From: Zygnema cylindricum
Lineage: Eukaryota > Streptophyta > Zygnematophyceae > Zygnematales > Zygnemataceae
Direction: 5' to 3'
Assembly (NCBI GenBank): GCA_037447655.1
Contig: JBBHKE010002991.1
Location: 77,543-118,624, forward strand
Length of the DNA stretch: 41,082 nt
Part shown: positions 9,050 through 18,437 of the stretch, one piece after another
Numbering within the stretch: position 1 is the stretch's first letter
Layout: each line of letters begins with the position of its first letter
Notes under the pieces: generated by a model
What the model was told of the DNA's origin: nothing
Database searches by the model: none
The model's input: the letters and a program-made list of their open reading frames with translations, nothing else
Made by a program: the position numbers and the translations under genes

Positions 9050-9720
9050 AGCTTACAACTTTCTAAATATTACGACCGAGCAGCGGTTGTCTCTTTAATA
9101 AAACATAATAAGGGCTAAAATTGGCAAGGCTAGCTTGAATTCACATGCGATATCCCATGGTAATGTAGCCGAGGGACTCGTCCCAAACCGAAATATGTTT
9201 CTCTAAGCAATGATACGCAAGGCACGCTTAAATGTTTGGACTGCCCGTTCACCTATGCCATCGGCCTCCAGGTGATTGCGACTTGTACAATGATGATCGA
9301 TGAGAGCCTCATCGAGCATCTCTTAAAATTCTCCTCGAAATTTTGTACCTTGATGCATAAGGACCTCGGCTGGGGTACCGTATCTCATAAGGACATGTTC
9401 CTTAAAAGTTGCGGTGGTGGTTAACTTGGCTGTCTTGTGAGGCAGAGCTACGACTTCTACCCACTTACAAATTTTTTGATCATAATCATGATGTATTATT
9501 TTCCTCTACGTGAGATGGGAAAAGGTCCAACCAGATCAACCGACCATCGATATAATAAATCCCTAATGGGTAGAGGTTGGAGCGTAGTCTGCCGATTAGA
9601 GAAAGAAGTTCCGAGACGACCGCAGGTGGCACACTTTTGTAGAATGGTAGCAACATCGACTTGCATTCCTCACCACCAATACCGTGCCTAAACTAGGATT
9701 AACGTCTGCTTGGTACTGTA
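9050..9720 (-). pseudogene. gypsy C: integrase zinc-binding and catalytic core
   Basis: Minus-strand translation shows a decayed integrase. Near 9,640 a KCATCGRLG segment keeps the C-X2-C of the zinc-binding domain. Next comes RWSVDLVGPFP with the first catalytic Asp. After a stop (K then TAA) and a frameshift, VALPHKTA and EHVLMRYGTPAEVL follow. The second catalytic Asp, expected in a DQGT.F motif, is His here (codon on plus 9,353-9,355). A TAA follows FRGEF, then IDHHCTSRNH and EADGIGERAVQ, where the third acidic position survives. The order and motifs are those of Ty3/gypsy integrases. The Asp-to-His change and the stops leave no activity. Confidence 0.8.
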
Positions 9721-10110
9721 GTGACCAAGCTCGGTGTGAATCTGCTCAATTAGAGAAAGCCGCTCGGTAGGACGAGGGACGTGTCTATGGCTCCCGTCTT
9801 CCAGCAGCCCAACTTAAGATCCTCCGAGCCAAAGATAATTTTTGGCTCTCTTTTTCATTTTGTCTTCTTCGTTAGACGTAGTGCCGGACCTGAAGGTCTG
9901 AGAGGATTGGAAAAGAATGAGAGGCCCATCACGCCAAGGATCTGTGGCGGGACGAGGGTTTGGAATAGAGGCCAGACAGTAAGTAAGATAAGAACCCACT
10001 GGCATGACGGGAACATCGTCTTCGTCAAAATCCTGTCGAACTCTGTTATCTGTCGTTTGGGGCAAAGGATTTCGGGAAATTTCGTCCGCATTTAGACTAA
10101 GCAGACCGGG

Positions 10111-10533
10111 TTAGTGAATTATTTCAACGTCATATTTTTGAAAAATTAAAGCCCATCGGGCTAGCTTCCCGGAAAGCTTATCGTTATTCATCAGCCAATG
10201 TAAGGGTTGATGGTTAGTTAGAAGTGTGAAAGGCTTTCCGTATAAATAATGACGGAAGTGAACGACTCCCCAAACCGCGGCTAGACATTCCACTTCGTAA
10301 CTACTATAATTGGATTCAACACGATTATTGCTTTTACTTGCGCAAGCAACTACATATTCCTCTCCGCTCAACTCTTTCTGTGTCAAAATGGCAATAATTC
10401 CGGGTTTTCCAAAATATGTTTGGTGACAAAAATAGAGTTTGTGATTAGGAAGACGGAGAATCGGAGCACTCGATAAGGCGGTTTTTAATTTTTGAAATGC
10501 GGAAATCTGATCGAGACCCCATATGAAGGCCAC
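10111..10533 (-). pseudogene. gypsy C: RNase H
   Basis: This 140-residue piece begins with the RT connection (AFQKLKTALSSAPIL) and continues through the gypsy RNase H: VVACASKSNN, ESNYSSYEVECLAAVWGV, FRHYLYGKPFTLLTNHQPLHWLM and KLARWAL. The family usually reads TDHQPL where this has TNHQPL, so a normally conserved Asp is Asn here. The usual TDAS at the first catalytic position reads CHQTYFG. Two active-site positions are therefore altered. It lies between RT (upstream on the minus strand) and integrase. Plus 9,814-10,065 (minus frame) continues the linker to integrase. Confidence 0.85.
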
Positions 10534-10603
10534 TTATTTCTTAAGAAGGTCGTTTAAAGAAGAGGCAATTGTACTGAAATTAGGTACGAACTTGGGATAA
10601 TAA

Positions 10604-11521
10604 TTAGCAAGCCCGAGAAACGCTCGCAAACTTGTGAGGTCCTTGGGGAGCCGGCAATTTACTGATTGCCTCTACCTTTGCTTCGAGATGAGTGATCCCC
10701 TCAGCCGAGATAAAATGGCCGAGGTAAGGCACACACTCGGATCCAAAGGTGCATTTTGCGGGATGACACTTTAATCCAACCTTTTTTAATTCAGTCACTA
10801 CCCTTTTTATCTGAGCTGCATGCTCTTCAATAGTAGCAGAGGCAATGATGAGGTCATCGATGTATCATCTAGCAAACTTAAAACCTCCGAGAACTAATTC
10901 CATGACTTTTTGAAATACAGCAAGAGCATTTTTAAGTTCGAACGGCATTACGGCCCATTCCCATCGGCCGTCACTACCCTAAAAGGCAGTTTTATACCAG
11001 TTTTTTTCCTTTATCTCAATTTGATTGAATTCTTGATGGATGTCAAGGATACTAAAATACTTTGCCCCGCCTACATAGTCAAATATTTCCTCGGCGAGGG
11101 GCATGGGATGACGATCTTGAACGGTCCTAGCATATAGTTCACGATAATCACCGCACATTCGACGTTCACTAAAATTAACTTCGGAATCCTTTTTCCGAGG
11201 TATGACGGTGGGGGCTGCAAATGTGGAGTTTGACCGATGGATTAGGCCAGCTTCCTCTAGCTCAGCACATCGCTTGTCTACCATTTCCCATTCGGTTTCT
11301 GACAAACGATGCTTTGGTTTAAATATTGGGCGGTCATCTTCGAGACCTATCGACATCTTATAAGCGGTGTGACGACCCAAATCGTTTATTGAAAAAACAA
11401 AGTTATCGACATTCCGTAAAACTACGTCGTTCAGTAATTCTTCTTCAGCCTTTGTTAAATTGGTGCCGAATTTCCATTTTGGAGCATTGGGATTCTCAAT
11501 TGTCATGGCCTCCATGGCCAA
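10604..11521 (-). pseudogene. gypsy C: reverse transcriptase
   Basis: The frame at 11,521-10,979 has the gypsy RT N-terminal half: KHRLSETEWEMVDKRCAELEEAGLI, the proline-rich S.FAAPTVIPRKKD, MCGDYRELYARTVQDRHPMP and GAKYFSILDIHQEFNQI. A stop follows KTAF. The middle is degraded, but a YIDD catalytic motif is still readable on plus 10,853-10,864, preceded by a stop. A further frame at 10,798-10,604 gives the palm-thumb region ELKKVGLKCHPAKCTFG..CVPYLGHFIS. Several breaks make it inactive. Confidence 0.9.
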
Positions 11522-11558
11522 CTGCTCATCTGCGATAAGCGTTTATCCTAACTCATAA

Positions 11559-11716
11559 GCCACGTGTGTCTGATTATCCGAATGATTCCAGTTGAGTGTT
11601 GGATAAGCATCAGTCCAATGAGGAGTGGGTGGATTATGCCACATGTGTCTGATTATCCGAATGATTCCAGTTGAGTGTTGGATAAGCATCACTCCAATGA
11701 GGAGTGGGTGGATTAT
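11559..11716. repeat. 79-bp tandem duplication in the gypsy pol frame
   Basis: Two copies (11,559-11,637 and 11,638-11,716) differ at only two positions, CACGTG/CACATG and CAGTCC/CACTCC. The unit is not a multiple of three. On the minus strand the copy nearer RT is in frame with RT apart from one TAA, while the frame entering the other copy leads to a stop. The duplication therefore breaks the frame. Confidence 0.95.
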
Positions 11717-11881
11717 GCAAAGAACTTGCAGACTGAACAATCGTGTATGCAAGGATAGACCAGGACATATAGCTAGGATTGAGGAAATCGTAGATAGAGA
11801 TTTTCAGAACTGGTGGAATTGGAGAAGGAAAGAGGAAAAATTGAAATGTGGTCCTTTTTAGAGTGGGACAGGACGATTTAC

Positions 11882-12430
11882 TTAGTGATGCATTCCCCCC
11901 CCAGCTGGTTGAGACGGATGTCCCTGAGAGTGGCGACCAACTTTAAATTGTTGACCTAAAACAAAACACAAAGACTGCGGGTCCATGACACGACCTAATA
12001 AAATGCATCTTTGGCGTTTCGTAAGACCAGGAGCTGCTGTAGTGCCAGGGATGAAATGCAGGAGGTGTTCTCCCTCCGTAGAGGTAGGCTCTTCGAGCTC
12101 ACCAGTATGAATGTTTCGGAGCATACCAAGACCGTCATTAGAGAATGCATGCAAATGTGGGTAAGAAACTAAGGTAGGAAGAACCTTGAGTGGTTGACCC
12201 ACGACATTGATATTGAAATTAGGGGGAGAGTCCTTTTGAATGCAAGGTTGCACCTTATGGAAAGGAAGAATGGCGGCCTGAATGTCTGTATGAGGAGGAC
12301 GAACTGACATGTTAGCCTCATGGAGTTGACCAATATCAATCAGGTTTGTCCATTTAAAGCCGGCCCGGTGTGCTACTGAACCATGGCGAGCAGCATCAAT
12401 AATAACGGGTTGACTAATTAAATGTTCGAT
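11882..12430 (-). pseudogene. gypsy C: gag-pol linker, possible protease region
   Basis: An open minus-strand frame of about 180 codons runs from just after a TAG near 12,435 to a TAA at 11,882. It lies between the gag zinc knuckles and RT, where gypsy elements carry protease. I do not see a D-S/T-G-A motif and cannot assign a domain. VIIDAARHGS near its start is the only segment resembling a protease loop, and weakly. The frame ends just after a run of eight G residues (plus C8 at 11,895-11,902). A one-base slip there enters another open frame of about 90 codons heading towards RT. Upstream, 12,680-12,860 holds a Met/Glu/Gln-rich, possibly helical stretch. Confidence 0.5.
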
Positions 12431-12951
12431 CCGCTAATAATCTGCTAGTATAGTGTGAGAAATCATAGTGGATAGAATGCACAAGCGTTCTTTCACGCGA
12501 TGTGCTTCATGTATGGTTCGATCCACTATGCTGAGAGCTTCAGCCGCAATAGCTAAAGCGGTTACGGGCATGGGAGGAGAATGTTTTTTAGTACATGACA
12601 ACGGAATACGCGTGTTAGGAGTTTTACCGTCACGGCTGTGATCGATCCAACCTTTATCGAACGTAGCCTCTCGTTGTTAGAGGGTGGAATCTTGTAACAT
12701 TCGACGTGCCAACGTGGGCATGTGTACAACGGTGCAATCCATGCCTGTAAATTGTGGCTTCATTTGGGCCATAAAGGCTGCAAATCGCTCCTTCATCATG
12801 ACCGCCATTTGCTCTTGCATTTCCAAACGTTCTCTATCTCTTCGAGATACCTTAGGTGGAGTGGTTTTTTTTTAAGTTCTTTAACCAATTGAACTGGTCT
12901 TGCGGATCGAGCGGGAATGCCACCACTCTTAATTTGTTTATGATAAAAATT

Positions 12952-14142
12952 TTATGGGTTCTTTATATGACAACGTTGGACATAATGTCCTGTTTGCTTG
13001 CAATCTGTACAGGTAGCAGTTTTGTCTGGACACACTTGGGCATTATGCCCCGTTTTCCCACATCGAAAACATAATCTATTTCTGGGAGCAACTTGTGGGG
13101 TTCCCATGGCCGGGACCTTAGGAGGCCGGTTGCTAGGATGAGGATTGTTCCATGGTGGAACAATCGGTTCTTCCGGAACCGCTTTAGGACGGTCATGGGC
13201 TTCCCACCAACAATTTTGCATTTCATATTCCACAGCATGCAAGGCAGCTTGGTCGAAAGTGAACTTCAAGCCGTACGTTTGAGTCAGGTGACTCTGGATA
13301 AATTTCTTAGACTGACTCGAAAACTGTCTTACAAATTTTTGGACAGCTTCAGCATCCAACATCAAGTCTTTTATACGAGCACGCATGGCAGGGGTGGTCT
13401 CTCTTGATTTTCGTTCAAATTTCATCAACTCGCGAACTTGGTCAAGGTTTTGCATACCGTATTCTGCTTGCAACATTTCAATCATGGCTGAGAGTGGATA
13501 TAGTATAGAGATCATCATTGCTGATCGTGCCAGGATTCCATCACGTGCGGCTATAGCAAAGTGTTGCGGTATTTCCGCAACTGCTACTGTAATAACATCG
13601 CCGTTGAGATCAAGGACTTCCGGGATAGCCAGTTGATAAGGAATATGTGGTTGTCATATAATAACAAGACTCCAAGCGAAAGCTGGAGAAAACTCTGTCA
13701 TCGCAAGTACGGAATCATACTTGTGGGAATAAAGAGTAAGGGCCAAACCGCGAAGGTAACGGCCTAAAAGAGAGAAAGCAACCCGTAGGTCAAACCGATC
13801 TTGGTACCGAAATGCAAGATCGCGCATTTCGGTATCGAATAACCTAGCGAAATGAGAAAGGGTCATTATGTCATTCATTTCTGAAAAACAGAAATGAAGC
13901 CGACCCCCTCCCTCGGATGTGGAAGCCATTTCCACTAATGGAATGATTGGGGCTAATAATGAATTTGTAATTTGTGGAAACCAAAAAGATAATGAATTGG
14001 AATCCGACCCGTCAAGGGAATTGTGGTCAGATTCTTCCTCGAAAAGTGTGGAAGAGACTAATGATAAAGAAGATATTGAGGTGAGAGATGATCGAACTGA
14101 AGGGAAAATTTGACCCGAGATATTCGGGGAAGGATGGTACAA
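12952..14142 (-). pseudogene. gypsy C: gag with two zinc knuckles, one internal stop
   Basis: This is a single minus-strand frame of about 396 codons interrupted only by a TGA at plus 13,654-13,656; the pieces on either side are in the same register. The N-terminal part is Ser-rich and then capsid-like (SEMNDIMTLSHFARLFD, FDLRVAFSLLGRYLRG). The second part is also capsid-like (Q.FVRQFSSQSKKFIQSHL). It ends in two CCHC zinc knuckles, CFRCGKTGHNAQVC and CTDCKQTGHYVQRC, both with complete C-X2-C-X4-H-X4-C spacing. It would form the particle and bind RNA. After the knuckles the frame stops at 12,952 and pol lies in other frames. Confidence 0.85.
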
Positions 14143-15462
14143 AAGACTATGTAAGTCTGATGGTCGTGATTCGAGGGCCTAAAGGAGGCCGACGATCGAG
14201 TAGTTCCGAAAGGATAATCGAGATTAACCCAATCGGTGGGCATAAAAATGATAAAACCAAATGACGACCAGATACTAGAATTGATCTATAATAGATGCTT
14301 GAAATGCCAAGCCACTCCGCTCACTTGCTTAATCAACGAATAAATCTCTAACACGACCTCGATGGCCAGATCTATCAAGAAGCTGTATTACCCAAAACCT
14401 TCTACTAAGCAAACAAGGGGGCAAGGTCGAAGGGCCAGATCTATAAAGGCAAAAAACGTACTATCCAAAGGCTTTATATCGGCACAATCCACAAAGGAAC
14501 AAACCAATGGCACCAACGGCAAGATCTAAGGAATAAATCTAACACCAAGCAAAGTAAACTCAGCCAAGGCCACTCAGGGCCAGATAGCAAGCATGAAAAG
14601 CTAAAAAAATGTAATGCTCAATGTCAGTGGATTCAAGCAAATCCACTCCAATCTCGTTCCCTCTAAGGATCAACCACCTATCCTAACACACTCTTGCACC
14701 CGCAAGGCATTGTGATACTGACAGAACACTTTTAACAATCTGGTGATTTTCAAAAGTGAACTGCTGCTGATCGCTACCGCTGGAATTTTTAAAAACTCTC
14801 TATCGAATTTGCTTTCTTTTTGTCACTTCCAACGAAATACAGAAGTCGACTATTCACCTCGTATATAAAGTCGTGTACGAGTGAAAAATGCAACGCAAAC
14901 CAACAGGAGACAAGTTAGGGTGGAAAATAGTACACGAAAACAATTGAATATCCAAGAATTTGGCAACAATCTTAAGCAAAGTTGATAATTGATTGGACAA
15001 GTGTGAAATTGAAAGAAGTGTTTAGAAATAGAAAGAAATGTGTTACAATTTCGACTAAATGTGCACAATTGGAAGAAAACGGAGCTGTCTTCTAGAAATG
15101 TGCAGAAATTGTAGAAATTATGCAGAAATGTACCAAAATGTACACAAATTGCAAGAAATGTGCAGAAATTTTCTAATGTCCTACAATGTCTGCAAATGTG
15201 ACCACATGTCTAACAATGTATGATAAAAGTAACCCATGTTAGTAACTAAGGCTTAAATTGTGAAGATAAGTTTCGAAAATTGCATCAATTGCGCCAAATG
15301 TGCGACAATGTTGACCAATGTCAAGAAAATGTGATTATTATATATTTATTTTGATTTTTGAATATTTTTTTTTCTTTTTATATAATCTATTCTGAAAAAA
15401 CAAAATGAATTGAAAATAACAATGGAAAATGAGACGACAATTTTCAAGTGCATGAATATTAA
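14143..15462. other. non-coding leader region of gypsy C
   Basis: No gene is visible. The part at 14,330-14,600 contains degenerate copies of a GGCCAGATCTAT-like motif (14,365, 14,429, 14,575) and of GAATAAATCT.TAACAC (14,337, 14,531). The part at 15,080-15,330 is AT-rich, with many loosely repeated AAATGTGCAGAAATT-like units. By position it should contain the 5' leader and the inner part of the 5' LTR, but I cannot place a primer-binding site. Confidence 0.5.
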
Positions 15463-16625
15463 GGGGATGGTTGGCCACTAGGCCCCAAGGTCTATTTATA
15501 TTCCTCGCACGAGTTATCCTATCGAAGACAATCTGAATTTAGACTTAAAGAGAATAAATCAAAGTAGAAACCAGCGAAACAGAAAACAAAAACTGAAAAT
15601 GACAATACGCAATACACTTAGGAGGTTTGAGATAACCAAACTCAAAAGGTGAGCATAAGCCAAATAGAAATAAATACACAATCACAAGAAATAAAAACAA
15701 CAAAATGATATTCCCAACAACAACTTCCACACTAATTAAAGTTCAGCTACAGTTGGGAAAAGAAGTTTGTGATATGAGGACGGGATCAAAATCCCCTCAA
15801 ACGGACGAAAAGAGTTGAAGGGAACCCGTGTAGGTCTTGGTCGAAGCCGTATAGATTAATATGTTAGGCTTTACAAAATATTGATAATATCATAGAAACT
15901 TGACGCTTCACGCTAAGGCAAAAAATCGCCTCTAAGCTGCCCGGACAATTTTACAAAGAATAAGATGGCTGCAAAAAATCTTCAATACTGAAAATAACAA
16001 TTCCTGCACTTGAAAATTGTGTGTAGGAAATAATTTAAAATAACTAAGTACCAAGGCCTACACCTATCGAAAACAAGCCAATGAGAGTACAGCATGCTAT
16101 GTAAGTATTTGCGTCTAGTTTGGATTCAGCCAAAAGGTGACAGGAATCCTATGCCCTACGTTACAAAATCTATAACCTACAGATTAAAACCCTTCTTATC
16201 TACATGTGAATGCGTAAACCTCCAAATGGTTCATGACTTAACTTTGTCCAATCACATCGCTTTGTTAGAAGTGACAGTTTGCTAGTCAGTACATCAGGTT
16301 GATGGTCTGGATGTTAGGTTTCGAACAAAGTATATTCCGCGTCGACGGCCGAGATGCGCCCTCACGCGAAACAATCGAATTTGTTGTCGGCATAAATTCT
16401 AAAGATGTAGGTACAGTAAGATTACCTGTACAGATGCGAATGCGAAAATAATTCGTCCGCGGAAATTAGAGGCAACGTAAATATGTACAGTCGGGGCGAA
16501 CGCGAAATGTAAGTATGTACAGTATTACGAAACCCAAAGAACATACAAACACAAATTAGTGTGGTGGCCGCCCATCCTCACACCTAAATATATTAAGAAA
16601 AATGCCTGACAAGATGCGGCATGAC
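15463..16625 (-). repeat. right (5') LTR of gypsy C, incomplete
   Basis: This aligns with 7,054-8,254 of the left LTR. Matching blocks include GGTCTATTTATATTCCT near the left edge, GTATTTGCGTCTAGTTTGGA (16,105 and 7,641) and the end GATGCGGCATGAC. At the last base it has T where the left copy has A. The portion equivalent to 6,851-7,050 is missing. Substitutions are frequent, so the insertion is old. Confidence 0.7.
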
Positions 16626-17015
16626 TGATCTTTTGGCATAACCTTGTAAAATTCTCCATGTGGTTTCTTTGTGATATTACCTTAATTGTGGCAAATTCGC
16701 CAACTTAGAATGTATCTGGTTTGCTTGGGCTTCATTGTGAATTCAGTGTTTTGTGGTTTTTTGTGAGAGTTTCCTCTTTGTATTTTGAATACAATGGAAA
16801 CTGTTGATGCTTCTTTTTATTCCTTTGGGGCACTGGTTGCCTTAAGTCACTAGTAAGATGGCGAAGAATGAAATGATATGCTGCCATATTATTGTAGTCC
16901 GAAGTATCAACATAATTCTCCTCATTCCTCGGAATAGGTGCTATAAAGTTGAACCGGTTGCTATGGTGTTGCTATCGGTGTGAGTTTCTCCTTTTCTTTC
17001 CCTTTGTCTATCACA

Positions 17016-17110
17016 ATGCTCTCTCTGTCCTCTATGCTCTCTCTGTCCTCTGAATCCTCCAGTGGAGCTAGGTCTGCTTTTGAATCCTCCAGTGGAGCTA
17101 GGTCTGCTTT
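17016..17110 (+). repeat. adjacent 18-bp and 30-bp tandem duplications
   Basis: An 18-bp unit (ATGCTCTCTCTGTCCTCT) is duplicated at 17,016-17,051, followed by a perfect 30-bp duplication at 17,051-17,080 and 17,081-17,110. Both units are multiples of three and lie in one open frame that starts near 16,980. TTTTCAG then GTAAAC follows at 17,109-17,120, resembling a splice donor. No protein family is recognised. Confidence 0.9.
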
Positions 17111-17763
17111 TCAGGTAAACATGCTTCCCCCAAACCTTGGAGGAATGTCTAAACTAGATGGACGATTCACTCGTCCACTCACTATTGTCAAGCTCGTGTG
17201 CGCTTTCGGCACACCTTTATCTACCCATGATTTTCGGGACTCTTTCTACCCAGTACGGCATTAGAGTACGAAAAAGGGAGTGCACCAAACGTGACAAGAT
17301 TGTGGTATTTCATAAACTGAGCGGAACACACCTTGTTTCACGCCTAACGGAGGCCGAACGACAAAGTTATTCCGCTTCAAAGATTACAATTTTGTTACAT
17401 GCGACCACTTACCACGTGCCCTAGTGGGGGGTACATTGTGGAACGCCAAGTGACTTTTCCGAGTGTCCTCTAAATTATGCTGTTAGCTGTCAATAGGAAT
17501 TCAGTTCAGATCTAGCTGACTCTCGGTCCATTAATAACATTAGGTCAAAGTTTGGCGTCTCAGCGTCATTTTCAGTACTTTGTCTTATAAGAGTGGAACG
17601 AATTTTGACTTTTGGCCGCAGATCTAGCTACAGTCGGAAGTATAACTTTTTGTGATAAACGTAGTATGGCTTACTTTGTCTTATGTCAGTCCAATAGCAT
17701 TTGCTTCCCGCTCATTAGCTTAGTGCATTGCTTTGACTTTTGTATCTGAATTTGGACAACCTT

Positions 17764-17810
17764 GGTTGTATAACTCACTTGGGGCCTGGTTGCATAACTC
17801 ACTTGGGGCC
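17764..17810. repeat. 24-bp tandem duplication
   Basis: GGTTG[T/C]ATAACTCACTTGGGGCC occurs twice head to tail with a single internal difference. The function is unknown. Confidence 0.9.
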
Positions 17811-18053
17811 GAAAGAGACAGGTTGTTTTTTTAGTACCGTCTCCTGAGAAAACCCCCAGAAATTTAAAAAAAACCTTTTTCAAAAGAATCTTTATTTTGT
17901 GTGTGTTTTGACTCTATTGCCATGTTGGTTTTGGATTTGTCTTTTGTGGAAATCAAAGTTTGGGCGGGTAGTTGGCACTATAATCCTTTGGGTAATTTTT
18001 GACTTTTTGCTGATTGAAACTGAGAAGAGTGTTGTTTTTTGAAGATTCAGTTT

Positions 18054-18087
18054 CGTACGTGCGTGCGCATGTTTGCGTGCGTACGTA
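18054..18087. other. alternating purine-pyrimidine tract
   Basis: CGTACGTGCGTGCGCATG is followed, after TTT, by GCGTGCGTACGTA. Such CG/CA/TA alternation favours Z-DNA under supercoiling. Whether it matters here is unknown. Confidence 0.6.
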
Positions 18088-18437
18088 AATACTGAAAGTA
18101 ATGTGGTGGTACGAATGGATTTACGGGTTTGGGGTAGAAGCAAAATGAATTTAAAGTGACGTAAAGTACAAATTGAGTGACGCGAAGAAGCGTACGAAAA
18201 ATTACGGAATGCGAAATAGAAATGGACGGCGGATCGCTTCGCGATTCGATTTGAAATATTCGAAGGATTTGAAAATACGCCGGCCATACGAAACATAATG
18301 CGACTGACCACAATTATTAAATGTGATACCGCCGGTACGGAGCGTCGTATTTTGACAGGTGCACTTCAAATTTGGCAAGTGACATTTATGACGAAGTACG
18401 TGATTTCGGTACGGACAGGATTTGGATAGGTACGAAG

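Larger units (their letters stand above)
6851..16625 (-). mobile_element. Ty3/gypsy element C, minus strand, decayed
   Basis: Read on the minus strand, the order is LTR-like repeat (16,625-15,463), non-coding leader (to 14,143), gag (14,142-12,952), linker, RT (11,521-10,604), RNase H, integrase, integrase tail with PHD finger (9,038-8,466), G-run, LTR fragment and full LTR (8,255-6,851). RT and RNase H before integrase is the gypsy order. The outer repeats match each other over about 1.16-1.2 kb and end in TGTCATGC/GCATGACA. The right repeat lacks the A part (about 190 bp) found in the left one, and no target-site duplication is visible (AAAGG left, TGATC right), so the ends have been rearranged. 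Confidence 0.85.
16626..18437. other. non-genic stretch between gypsy C and the satellite
   Basis: I recognise no gene or element. It holds three short tandem duplications (listed separately), a hairpin at 16,770-16,800 (TTGTATT/AATACAA with flanking TTTCC/GGAAA), repeated CAGATCTAGCT words at about 17,506 and 17,621, and an alternating purine-pyrimidine tract at 18,054-18,087. Open frames here are short and unlike known proteins. It could be LTR or old transposon debris. Confidence 0.4.

Noticed and set aside
9236-10095. Plus-strand reading frames in the gypsy region
   Set aside because: They are antisense shadows of the minus-strand integrase and linker, with no recognisable motifs of their own.
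13093-13636. Plus-strand frames opposite gypsy gag
   Set aside because: They lie on the antisense of a well-supported gag with two zinc knuckles and resemble no known protein.
6851-16625. Gypsy C as a clean nested insertion inside copia B
   Set aside because: Copia B does not resume after 16,625 and no target-site duplication is present, so a simple nesting event is not supported.
17892-18313. Minus-strand frame of 139 codons next to the satellite
   Set aside because: Its composition is that of random AT-rich sequence, there are no motifs, and an overlapping frame of similar size exists; there is no support for a gene.
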